Shown: piece after piece, positions 31,886-43,100 of the stretch | How positions within the stretch are numbered: position 1 is the stretch's first letter | How the letters are laid out: each line of letters opens with the position of its first letter | Assembly: GCA_004519485.1 (NCBI GenBank) | Contig: CP038117.1 | Location: 496,001-560,000 of the forward strand | DNA length: 64,000 nt | Reading direction: 5' to 3' | Origin: Nannochloropsis oceanica | Lineage: Eukaryota > Sar > Eustigmatophyceae > Eustigmatales > Monodopsidaceae | Notes under the pieces: model-generated | What the model saw: the letters and a program-made list of their open reading frames with translations, nothing else | Told to the model about the DNA's origin: nothing | Databases searched by the model: none | Program-made: the position numbers and the translations under genes

Positions 31886-33931
31886 TCATGCCGTCTTCAC
31901 AGGACTAGTTCCCCCACTACTTCCTACAGTCAGGGAATGCCGCTGGAACACGCGAATCTTGCCCGAGTAATCCGCAGCAATGATCATCTTACTCACAGCT
32001 GCCCCCGCCCCCACCCCCACCCATTGCTCCTCATGCCGCGTCCCCTTCAAAGATTGCATCACAGCGGCTGCGGGCACAAACAGAGCCACCGAAACAATTG
32101 GTGGATTTGCACCACCTATCTCCGTGGCAGGGAAAAACTCATAGGCTGTGTTCCGATCCTTCTTGAAGGTAAGCGGAGCGCTCAAACCAGCCAGCCCTCC
32201 CGCCGCTCCCTGTTGCGGAGTGGTGCCTTTCCAGATATATATCTGTCCGTTCTCAGAACCAGAAATCACGTACTCCCCGTCCTCACTAAAAGTGGCTTTG
32301 ATCTGCATGTGGTCATTCGTCAGGCCCTTGTATTTGCAGAGCATGGAATAATCTTCGGTTTGGTACAGACGGAGGCGCGAGTCGTTTGTGGTAATGAGAA
32401 GTTGTTCCGAGCCTGCCCCGCCGGCTAGGATGCCCGTGGAGGAGACGACGCTAGAGGAAGATGAGGAGGAGGAATTTGTGTTATTCCCTCCTGTGGTTGA
32501 TGGCCCGAATGTGGACAAAGAGGATAGGGAGGCGGCAGCGGCAGCAGCCTTGTGCTGGGAAGAAGTGTCGTAGCACAGGCCGGTGACTTTCTTGCCGCCC
32601 TTGAGGGCTCCATGGCGGTTGCGGCATTCAACTTGGGTGTAATACTTCATGCCTTCCGCCTGATAAAAAAATACCTGGCCCCGATAAAGACCGGCGACGG
32701 CCATGGTACCCTCGGGGTTGAAGCAGGCGGCTGTAATCATGTCGGGGGTGTTCGCCCACTCCTTGACCCGCCCGTCGGTCACATTCCAGACACGCAGCTT
32801 TTTATCAAAATTGCCCGATAAAAACAAATGGTCGATCTTGGGGTGAAAATGCACAGAGGTGACGCAGTCCACGTGCGGGTAGACATGCAAACACTCCGCT
32901 CGGGCCGTGTGCCACAGCCGCACGGTCTTGTCAATTGATGCCGAAAGCAGAAAATTCTCTTTGTTCCACGACAGATCAATCACGTCGGCAGTGTGATCAC
33001 GGAATCGCCGGTGGGGCGACAGACGCAACAGCTTGATGACATCCGCGCTCACACTTGCTTCGTCCGTCACAGGTGCCTCCTCTCCTCCCCCAGCACCTGA
33101 GGGCCCCGCGCCACCTACCGTCCACACATACACCACTCCACTTTGTCCTGCTGAAGCCAAAAACTCTCCCCGCAAACTGAACTTCATCGTCCAGATGGGC
33201 CCGTCGTGCGCCTCGTGAGGTAAGGACAGAGGAGAAGAATAGGTGGGTAAGAGAAGAAATGGCCAAGTTGAAAGGGGTTGAGGGATTCGGAAAGAAGAGA
33301 TGCAAAAGCAAGAAAGTACGCACCTGCAAGCACTGAGAGACCTTCAGGTCCCCAAAGTCCGGACCATCCTTCTTGACGGTGCTCACGCGCACTTGCCCTT
33401 CGATCGTGTCCTGCCGCTGTACGCTCTTTCGCTTGGTGAATCCCAGCATAGATGACAAGGCGGACAGTCCTGCTGCCGACAGGCCACCTGAGTAATTGCG
33501 GGCAAAAGTGGATGTGAATAGAGTGAGGAGTGTCGTGAGCAGAGAAGCATGTGCACTTGAACGATGAAGGGCAAAGGGGGCTGTGAGAGATAAGCTGCGA
33601 TATCCCCAGCGACAAGCTTTCTACCACATCAGTGAAGAAGGTCGGAATTCATAACATACATCGCTTTGGCAAATAGAGAGGCAACGTTACTATTCACGCA
33701 TCACTACTTACTTCCTGGGGAAGACGTTGACTCGTCGTCCGAGTCTTCTCCTCCCTGCCCTGCTGTGCTGGAGGCTAGCCGCTGCGCAAGCTCGTCCCGC
33801 GACGGAAAGAGAGTGTATGCGTTGATATTTATGTGCTGCTCCATCTCGTCGATGCGAAAGACCTGTCCCGTATCTTTGTCGACCACCTGGAAGCGCAGCT
33901 GCTCCACGTTGATTGGCGCATCGTCCGCCAT
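31886..33931 (-). CDS. WDR44-like WD40 protein
   Basis: Three exons, 33931-33712, 33487-33324 and 33211-31886, join in frame to 569 residues. The N-terminal 130 residues hold a short domain (VEQLRFQVVDKDTGQVFRIDEME) and a linker (RQDTIEGQVRVSTVKKD). About seven WD40 blades follow: WTMKFSLRGEFLASAGQ, HTADVIDLSWNKENFLLSASIDKTVRLWH, VTSVHFHPKIDHLFLSG, ITAACFNPEGTMAVAG, GKKVTGL, LLITTNDSRLRLYQ, and YVISGSENGQIYIWK. This order and wording match metazoan WDR44 (rabphilin-11, a RAB11 effector) and its plant relatives. A Ser/Asn/Ala-rich loop interrupts a middle blade (about 32430-32570). It probably works as a membrane-traffic effector; the Rab partner here is unknown. Confidence 0.85.
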
Positions 33932-34554
33932 GACTCCCGCCTTCTGCTGTTGCAGCTGTAACCTGGTCGGAGATGGACACCTGCCGCTGTTTTTTTTTGT
34001 ATCGAATCACCTGGCAGCTCCCACAAACGCCAAGTCTGGTCGCTGAAGATTGGGCCTGGCCTGTGTTTGGGGTGGAGAAGGGGGGGGGAGGCGTTACGAG
34101 AGGGAGAGTTGATTGCCGAGACAAGTAATGAGGGACTCCCGGATGGGTTTGTTTCGACTGAAGCTTATCTTCCTGGAGAGCAGGGTGGAAACGATGAAAA
34201 CGCTTGCGTCATGTGCTGGCGCGCACGACTTCCCATGCAGATGGTATGTTGCCTGACCAAATAAGGGATGAATATGCAACATTTTATTGTTGGAAGGCTC
34301 CCCCTCGTATGCAAGTCCTAGAGGACGCAGGTTGCATGCGATAGTTCTAGAGGGATGTAGGAACGGCAAAAAGAACTAACCAGACATTTCACAGAACAAG
34401 CCACATGAGCCCGGCCGTTGGAGCGCTGATGAGGAGCAGTACAAAACATAGCATTAGATTGCTGATTCTTTTTCTGTGCTGGCTAACCCCAAGCATACCA
34501 TACCCCACACAGAGCGCCGCAATCCTTGCAGTCTAAGAGCGAACCTATAACGTT
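33932..34554. promoter_or_regulatory. Divergent promoter region, WDR44-like / MORN protein
   Basis: 623 bp between outward-facing starts. No supported gene. A G-run sits at about 34080-34090. Confidence 0.4.
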
Positions 34555-36558
34555 ATGGAGGTGGTCCTGACGGGCCGGCTGGTCCTCCTTCACCAAGTGG
34601 CGACCGCAACAGCAGAGGCAGCACCCAAGAAGACTGAAGGGGAAAAAAAACTAGCATCACATGAAGATACCGCGCCGTCTGGTCCGGTTCATGAAGTCAA
34701 GGCGACCACCACGCCTTTCCAGCGATCCAAGAATATAGCAGCAGGGCCGCTAGAGGTAACCGCAACCTCAGGCGTCGCTACCGGGGCGGAAACAACTATG
34801 TTGGTCGACGAGGCAGCCCACAAGAAGGATGGCGCGAAGTATCGGTGGGAAGGAAAGTGGTACTTCCGAGGTAACAAGAACAAGTCCAGCACCTTTGCGT
34901 ACGACGTAAGTCTTTATAATGTCAAATGAGCTTGTTTGATGGTAGGGCTCGTTGAAATGACTTAATAAGAGGGATGAAGATGAAGAGAGATGGCACCTCC
35001 TCCTGCACTTCTTTCTCCATTCCCTGACGACTGGGGCAGCGGCGAGCCTACCCACTTTCCGCTATTTAGAATGATTTGCATGCACCCCACCTGAAGGCAA
35101 GAGCTACCAGTTTTCCCTGGTGCGTATCTGACTACGTTTTGATTCCTGCCTCCCTTCTCACAGCTCCCTCCTCTTCCCCGCCTTTCTCTCTTTTGGAAGG
35201 TTCTCTGGTCCCGTCAAAATGACAAAATACAACAGCAGCCTGAGCAATACTACACAGGGCAACAATTACGGCAAGAGGATCTTAACAAGGAATGCCTGCT
35301 GGAGACGTCGGACAAGAAAAGCGATATTAACGATAGCGACAAGTCTACCCCTGCCATCGCCTCGGCCGCAGTCGAAACGACTGAAGTCCTTGCCGCCTCA
35401 AAACCTTCCCCCAAAGCCGCGAGTGTATATGCGTCGATTTTTCCCCCCTCATCTCTCATGGCAGGAGTCTTGGAGAACGACGCTCTCAATGACGAGCAGT
35501 TGAATTTCTCCCTCCTCCCTGACCTGCCATCCAACCTCCTGGGCGATGACAGCATTTTCGATTTGAATCGCGCGGGGGGCGATTTCTTGGACACTGGACG
35601 GGCTCTCACTGGCGTTATTGGTGAAGGAGGCATGCCTGCGCGTTCAGCTGTTCCGACTACAGCAGAGTCAATGGTAGCAGAGGAAGCAGCAGAAGCGGAT
35701 GCAGCGGTGGCAGGCTCTGGGCTCTCAGATTTATTTCCGGTGGATGCCTGTGCTAAGTGCCATGGAGGGTTTTTCGTGCATAATCCTACCGGGGAGGGTG
35801 TCAATGAGATAGCCGAGACATTTGAATTAACCATTCTGCGACCAGCCACGGGTATGGCGACCAATGGCAACACGAGCTCGAGTTACGTGGAGGTGCTGGG
35901 TGAGGGTCGGAATGTCTACGGGGAATTCATCTTGGAAGGGAAGATCAACGCCCAGCATGGATTACGCATGATCTGCCACCGTCGATATAAGAGTGACTTG
36001 GTCAAGCGTATAGCTAAGGCGAACAAGGCCAAGAACTGCAGTGTCAACAAGACCAAAAACACCAATAACACCAACAACGACGACAACAGTGCGAGTTTAG
36101 CAGGTGTCACAGCATTGGATGCGAGCAACAGCAGCAGCACTGCAATTTGTGCCGGAGAACACCGTCGGTCTTCCAATCGTATCACACTTGGTGTCCGCAA
36201 GACGCCATTGTTCCCAGATCAGGACGCTGGTGGTGCGGGATTAAACCTGGCTATGCCTGTCTCTGCCACGTTTGCTTCTTCCTCCGCGGGAAAGCTTCTG
36301 AAGGCAGCACAGGCCTGCAATCGCGCTGAGCTTCGAAGGGTCTGGTGGCAATGGTGGCAGCATGTGATCGCAGACAGGCAGGAAGAGGAGAAACAAGCGG
36401 AAGTTGCTAGTGCTGAGAAGAGGGCAACCTCGAGCTCTGGCGGTGGGGTGGGTGGGGGAGATGGCAGCAAGAATGGATGTAAGCGAAAATTCTCCTCGTT
36501 TAGTAACTTGACCTCGGGTGTGGATATAGAGAATAGAGCTGATACAGGTTATCATCGA

Positions 36559-36590
<32 letters not shown>

Positions 36591-37544
36591 GCAGGACTAT
36601 GAAGGGAATCCATGGCGGGAGCAGCAGCAGCAGCAGCAACAGGGGCCGGTGGCTGAGGGCTGGGTGTCGGCCTTGGCGGACGAGGACGGCGAAGTTTATG
36701 AAGGGGAGGTGGTAGATGGGGAGCGGGATGGGGTAGGCATCTGTGTGTTTCCCAACGGTTTGTTGTACCAGGGCACGTGGGCGCAGGGAAAGGAACACGG
36801 ATCAGGGAAACTCATGACACACGGTCGGTGCTTAATTTATGATGGGGAGTGGTCCGAGGGCAAGATGAGCGGGAAGGGCCGGTATGTGTTCCCTTCCGGT
36901 GGGGTCTACGAGGGGGACTGGCGAGAGAACGTACGTCAGGGACATGGTTGCTACAAACTGCCGGGGGGAGCGAGCTATGAGGGGGACTGGCGCGAGGACC
37001 TTCGGTGGGGATTTGGTGTCTTCACGTGGGCGGATGGGTCTGTTTATGAAGGCGAATGGGTAAGGGGCATGCGGCAGGGCAAGGGTACGCTGCGTTGCGC
37101 GGCGTTCGAATACGTCGGGCAGTGGACGGAGAACAAAATGGAGGGTAAAGGGTAAGTTGGGAGTTGAATATTACGAAGCGGTCGTGCCGGTCGTGATAGT
37201 CGCTATTTCTCCGCGGTGACTTTTGACTCGTGTGTCCCTCGCATTCTCACCGGTTAATTTCATTTTTTCATTTTATCAGGGTGTGCGCCTACGAAAATGG
37301 ACAACGCTACGAGGGGATGTGGCGCGGGGGCCTCAAGGACGGACGCGGCCGTCTCGTGCTCTCCAACGGGTCGGCGCAGTATGAGGGACGCTTCCGAGAG
37401 GATTTTTTGGACGGGCAAGGCACCCTGGAGCTCTTGAAACCCTTGCCTGGGGCGGTGGATGATGAATGGGTCATACCTCTTGATGTTAAGTTTGACGTGG
37501 CGAGGGCACATGTGAAGGCGGGGTTCGGGCAAGGGGGTACATAG
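34555..37544 (+). CDS. MORN-repeat protein
   Basis: Four proposed exons, 34555-34905, 35102-35119, 35200-37151 and 37280-37544, give 861 residues in frame. Exon 2 is an 18-nt micro-exon (codons for SYQFSL) suggested by an ag/gtgcgt pair; without it the frame also closes, so it is tentative. An N-terminal region (YRWEGKWYFRG, then WSRQN) recurs later as a similar element around 35840-35990 (VLGEGRNVYGEFILEG). A Cys pair (CAKCHGGF) follows VDA, then two poly-Gln runs. The C-terminal 280 residues are about eight MORN repeats (YEGEWxxGxxxGxG pattern). MORN arrays bind phospholipids or act as scaffolds at membranes and the cytoskeleton. No catalytic domain seen; the specific role is unknown. Confidence 0.8.
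36560..36642 (+). repeat. Two CAG microsatellites (poly-Gln)
   Basis: CAG/CAA runs at about 36560-36594 and 36622-36642 in the MORN gene, encoding roughly 12 and 8 glutamines with a short spacer. Likely length-variable. Confidence 0.88.
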
Positions 37545-37873
37545 AGGGGATTAGCACAAGAAGAAAAAGTACATGGTACGATTGAATGAAAAAAAACGCT
37601 TGCAGGGGTATTTATATACATTTTTGTTTCACTTTAAATTCATGATGCTCAATCGATTTGTCCATCACTTTGTTGTATCTTTCTCTTTGCGTACTGTCTG
37701 CTTCGTTACTCTCTATGGGTAGCAGCCACTTGATCCCTTAATTTCACTTCGCCTAGCTTTCAATGAATTCTTTTATTATATTTAATTGAACCTTTTTGAC
37801 CTTATTAAAGGTGTCTAGTGTTTGCTTCTTGCAAAATAAAGACCGATCTGATTCCCACGTACTGGAGGCTGAA
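37545..37873. other. Convergent 3' intergenic region
   Basis: 329 bp, AT-rich, between the stops of the MORN gene (+) and the polyketide synthase (-). No gene. This sharply ends the GC-rich synthase sequence. Confidence 0.5.
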
Positions 37874-40140
37874 TCAACGGTCAATACTATCGCACCGGCC
37901 CACCACCATACCCTTCAGACCCACTTGCAAGCACTCGAGCTGAGAGTCGTCGTCCATCTTGAATTCAGGTAACGTGGCAGCAGTCGGTCGAACGATGCAG
38001 TTCTTGCCAATATGTACGCGGTTTCGGGTGAGGAACGGCGCTTCGTAGCTGTGCCCACCCAGCAACACATTCTGCTCAACGGCGCTGCCCTCCCCTAAGA
38101 AAACCAGGTCGACATCCGGAATAGACACTGCCTCCAAAAACACGTCCCGTTCTATGTGCAGACCCAACAAACGGTAGTACATATTGTAAAAAGGGCTCCC
38201 TCGAAGCAACTCCGTGAAGTGTAGGTGCACGATGCTCTGCACCATTAAGACCATGTTCCAGGTGTAATAATGCAAGTCGTACGTACGGTGCTTCTTGGAC
38301 GGTCCCATCTTGCCTAGAAACACCCACTTGAGCACGATCACCATCGTGCACAGCAGCAGCCCGTGCATCATGTAGATAAAAGGGGTTAAGAACAAGGCCG
38401 TACTTGCCGGGGTGTACTTCCAGAATGGGAGCATGCTGAACAAGCAGGTGAAGAAGCCAGCAAACGACACCACAGTGGTGATAACAAGAGGCTGGATCAA
38501 CGGAAATAAGAAGTACAAAATCCATTCCACAAGAGTAAAGTTCCGGTCCTGCAAGCCCTCCATGGAAATGTGATAAATGGGGCGCGGCCGCGGGTTGCCC
38601 ATGTGCATGGCTCCCTCCTTAAGCTCGTCTGTGGCCGTGACCCTGCACAATGCGCCCACCCCTGTTTTGGCCGGGATGGTCGACCCCTCCAACACCACGG
38701 ACCCCATCCCGACGAGTGCGTGGTCTCCGATCTTGATCTTGCCGTATGTGGTTTCAACATTGCCTCTTTTCTCCCCATCCACAGCACGACGGGTCACGCC
38801 TGTGATGAGCGCTGCTCGGTCGCCGATGTGCACGTCAGTGCCTACTTCGATCAGGTCTGGGTCTCTGTAAGATTCCGGCAGGTCATGTATTCCGTTGCAT
38901 ACGCGTATACAGGCACGCCATCCAATCTTAGCGCCCAACACGGTGAGCCAAAAATTGATAAAGGACGTGCCAAGGGTCATTGATGCCGTGTGCCGGAAGG
39001 AATACTCGAGCAAAGAGTCACAGAACCACTTGCGCCAACCAATGTAACCACTGTCTGAAGCCGTCCCTGACTTGGTCCTTCCGACCAACAGCCACTTGAC
39101 GAGTGCAGTCAGAACAATCAGCACTAAGGAGTAACCCAAGTAGAAAGCTGGGAACACCCAGACGATCCCGATCACATCGTATTTAGTCAAGACCATCATC
39201 AGAATCTCGGCGAACCCATCCCGGTCACCTCCCACGAAGAGGGGGAGAAATGGCAGATAAAGTCCGGAGGTCAGCTGCAGGGTAGCCAGAGCAGACATGA
39301 TCCCACCTTGGTTCCGGCTGTTCGACATGCTCGAGGCAATGGCATTCACGACCAGCAAAGAGCATGACGCCAAGGCATACACGAAGTACAGTCCTAGGAT
39401 GTGGCCGAACGTTTCAAGCGCCGCCCGTCTAATATAGTGCCGCATATTGGTGTTCGATTCGTCGGAAGAACCGCTACGAGGCGTCCTGCCAATGGCTTGG
39501 CCTTGCATCTGATTCCTGCCTACACTAGCCAAAGCCGGGACAGTCGTGAAATGATCCACGCGTGCGTCCGGCTGGAGGACGGCCCGAGGTCCAATGGTAC
39601 AGGACTGACCGATGGCGATCATACCGAATGTTATCACACCATCGCGGATCGTATGCCCGAGCAAGAGTGCCCCATTCCCGATGACTGTTCCGTCATGGAT
39701 GGTGAGCATGTCAGGATCAGTGATACCGACGGTATCAATAAGAACATCTCGGCCAATGCGTGCACCCATCAAACGGTAGTATACACTCAGCAAGCGCGTT
39801 CGCTTCAATTCTCCGAGTACTAACATGTTGGCAAAACTTATGAGCCTGGTCACCACCCAGTACTGAACGAATCTGACGCTTGCAAGCGGGATCTGCTCGG
39901 TGGGTTTTATGTTCCCCAGAATCAGCTTCTTGCTGAGCACCACCAACGCGCAAACAAGCACCATATAGAGGAGCTTGGCGCATGGTGCGAGCACTAAGAC
40001 GCCTACCACTGTCGGTAGCTCGAGACCGTACTGGAAGGTGCGGCTGAGGACCAGCCAGCCAGGGAATAGAACGACAGCGGAGATATACAACATGGCAACG
40101 AGGTAACACAGGCTCAGATACCACGAATGAAGGCGCCCTT
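37874..40140 (-). other. PKS C-terminal region: 3 x (TM pair + left-handed beta-helix)
   Basis: About 700 residues after the last ACP. Three units: TM pair 39910-40130 then hexapeptide beta-helix 39560-39800; TM pair about 39085-39415 then beta-helix 38590-39010; TM pair 38310-38525 then beta-helix 37874-38215. Each helix opens alike: YYRLMGARIGRDV, WLTVLGAKIGWRA, YYRLLGLHIERDV. The layout and these openings match the terminal domain of some bacterial NRPS/PKS proteins (TIGR02353 type), best known from epsilon-poly-L-lysine synthetase, where six TM helices surround three soluble domains. In that enzyme the domains catalyse chain elongation by free substrate. Here it probably anchors the synthase in a membrane and may release or transfer the chain (helix 1 has LLGHTIRDG, helix 3 LLGGHSYEA). 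Confidence 0.8.
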
Positions 40141-43100
40141 CTTGTGCGGGAAGATTCTCCAACTCATCAACGATGGAGCTTCGAAGTGAGTGACCATGCA
40201 AGAGACCTGTCTGCTCCCCACCTTTGGTCCCGTCCACGCCGCCGGTCCTGGTCCGCGTCAGCGATCTTCCCAGGCCAAGTATTCCTGATATCATTTCTCC
40301 GATGCTCGGGTGAACAAACAAGAAATCGGACGATAGCTTAATCCCTGTTCCCTGTAGACGAGAAGAAATATCTGTGACGAAGGACACGGCACCCATCGAA
40401 TCCATCTGTAGGTCCAAAATAAGTGTCTCATCCGTTAGTGCAGGTATATCATTCAGCGTCTCTTCCAGGCATTCAAAGATAACACTCCGGATATGCTCTC
40501 GTGTGAGGGGCAATGAAAGATCTCCGAGCGGGGCTACCTTTCCTCCAATTGTCGAGTCACACCCAACGACCAGCATGTCCGTCGGCCGCTGCCACGGAAA
40601 TGGCTGACGCTTGTAGACACAGAGGTCAGGGTTTTCAGATACCGGATCGTATAACACGCCCGAGCCCGCTGCAGCCACAGCGGAGGAGTCCACAGCCACA
40701 CCATCCGCACACTCCACCTTTTCCGACAACTCCGCCGCCGTCTTGGCGAAGACGCTCTCGTCCTTTCGGTCGAGCGACGCCAGCCAGACAAAGTCCCGGG
40801 CACCTGTGAGGCATTGCCTGCCCATCTTGATCAGGGTCGGCTCAGGCCCCACCTCAACGAACACTTCGCAACCCAGCCCGCGCAACGTGCCCATACCATC
40901 AGCAAATCTTACCCCGCCGACAAGATGCTGAGCCCAGTGCTGCCCCGAACACAGTTCTGCGTCCGTGACTACCTGACCCGTCACATTCGTCACCACCGGG
41001 ATCGAGGGCGACCCCACCTTGATCTTCTCCACCACCCCTGCCAGCTCAGAGGCGGCCGGCGCCATCAGGGGCGAGTGAAAGGCGTGAGAAACTGTCAGCG
41101 CCTTACCCACTAGATTCAAGTTCCCCAGCAGCAACTCAACCGAAGCTTTAGGACCGGACACCACCAGACTCTTCGGCCCGTTGATGGCGGCGATCGACAC
41201 ATTCTCCAGGCCCGCCGTCTCCTGTATTGCCTTCAACACAACCTCCTCGCTCGCCCGCACTGCCATCATGCAGCCATCTTGCTTTGGCAACGACTGCATC
41301 AGTCGCGCGCGCTCCACAATCAACGCCAACCCGTCTTCCAGGCTCAAAGCCCCCGAAACGCACACTGCGACGTACTCCCCGGCACTGTGACCCAGCAACG
41401 CATCTGGCATCACGCCCTTGGACTTCCACAGCATCGCCAACGAGTACTCCAAAGCAAACAACGCCGGCTGCGAGTACATCGTCTCGTTGATCAGCGACAC
41501 ATCATCCGAGGCACCAGGAAAAATAATGGACAGCAGCGACCTGTCCCACAGGCCCGACAAAATGCCATCGCATTGAGTTATTGCGGCCTTGAACACCACC
41601 TCCGTATCATACAACCCCTTGCCCATGCCCACGTACTGCGAGCCTTGCCCAGTGAACAGGAAGGCCACCTTTTTACTTTGCGGCTCTGAAGTCCCAAGAG
41701 CAACGCCGAGCGACAAGCCTTCTCTCGACCACGGGGCCGCCTCCTCCACAACCACGTGCGCGTTCGTGCCGCCAAAGCCGAACGAGCTCAGCCCCGCCAC
41801 GATGCGACCCGAGACTCCCGTCCACTTACCCAAAGCTGTACGCTCCTGTGGAAAGATCAGCGGGAAGCCCTCCACGTTGATGTGCGGATTCAACTTCTTC
41901 AGGTGCAGATTCGGCGGTGCCTCCCGGTGCAGCAGCACTAAAACGAGCTTGATAAGGCCAGCCGTGCCAGCGCCCGCCTCCAAGTGGCCAATGTTGGTTT
42001 TCACCGCACCCAAGACCAGCGGTCGGTCCTCCTTTCGCCCCGACCCGTACACAGCCTTCAAGGCACCGACTTCGATCGGATCCCCGAGCGACGTGCCCGT
42101 CCCGTGAGCCTCCACGTACTCCACGTCCAGCGGCGATACCTGCGCTTCTTGTAGAGCCGCTACGATTACCTCCTCCTGCGACGGCCCGTTAGGTGCCGTC
42201 AGACTCGCGCTGCGGCCGTCTTGGTTCACCGCGCTTCCCTTCACCACTGCCAGCACGCGGTTTTGTGCCGCCGTCGCATCCGACAGACGCTTCAGCACCA
42301 CACCACTACACCCTTCGCCTCTGCCATACCCATTTGCGTCGGCATCGAATGACTTGCATTTCCCGTCAGGAGCTAGCATTCTAGCCTTCGCAAGGGCAAT
42401 GAAGGCAGTAGGGCTCAGCATTAAGTTCACTCCAGCGACAAGAGTCATGTCGCATTTGCCACGTCGAAGCTTTTCGCATGCAGCATCTAGAGCAACCAAG
42501 GACGAGGAGCACGCGGTGTCAATACTCATGCTTGGACCCTTAAGGCCAAGCGTGTAAGACACTCTGTTCGCGGCAATTGAGATAGAACATCCGGTCCCAG
42601 TAAAAACGCTGGCCCCTCGTATCATCGTGCTCCAGTCATTCGACCCAACTCCCACGAAGACCCCTGTCGAGCTACCTAACAGTGTTGCTTTGTCGTTTCC
42701 CGACGTAAACAGTGCCTGATAGCCAACTTCAAGTAACAGCCGCTGCTGCGGATCCATGCTCGCTGCCTCAACCTTCGATATGCCGAAGAAAGCCGCGTCA
42801 AACAGCTCCACATCGTTAATGAAGCCTCCGTGCCGCACGTAGCTTTTGTTCTCCGCGTCCGGGTTCGGGTCGTAGACCTTGTCCGCGTCCCATCGACTTG
42901 CTGGTACTTCCACAATGCCGTCCCGACCCTCCAAGAGCATCTCCCAGAACGCCGCAGGGCTATCGCTACCGCCCGGTAGTCGACAAGCCATGCCGACCAC
43001 CGCCAGCCCTTCAGAAGACGCCCCCTCCGACAAGAACACTCGCTGTATTCCACCTCGTCCACCTTGTGACGGCATGATCTCCTCCAGCAGGTACGCCGCC

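Noticed and set aside
36241-36798. 185-codon - frame in the MORN gene.
   Set aside because: Leucine-rich antisense of the poly-Gln runs.
38590-40140. Calling the synthase C-terminus a separate acetyltransferase gene.
   Set aside because: It is in one frame with the ACP, with no stop, splice signal or start codon context between them.
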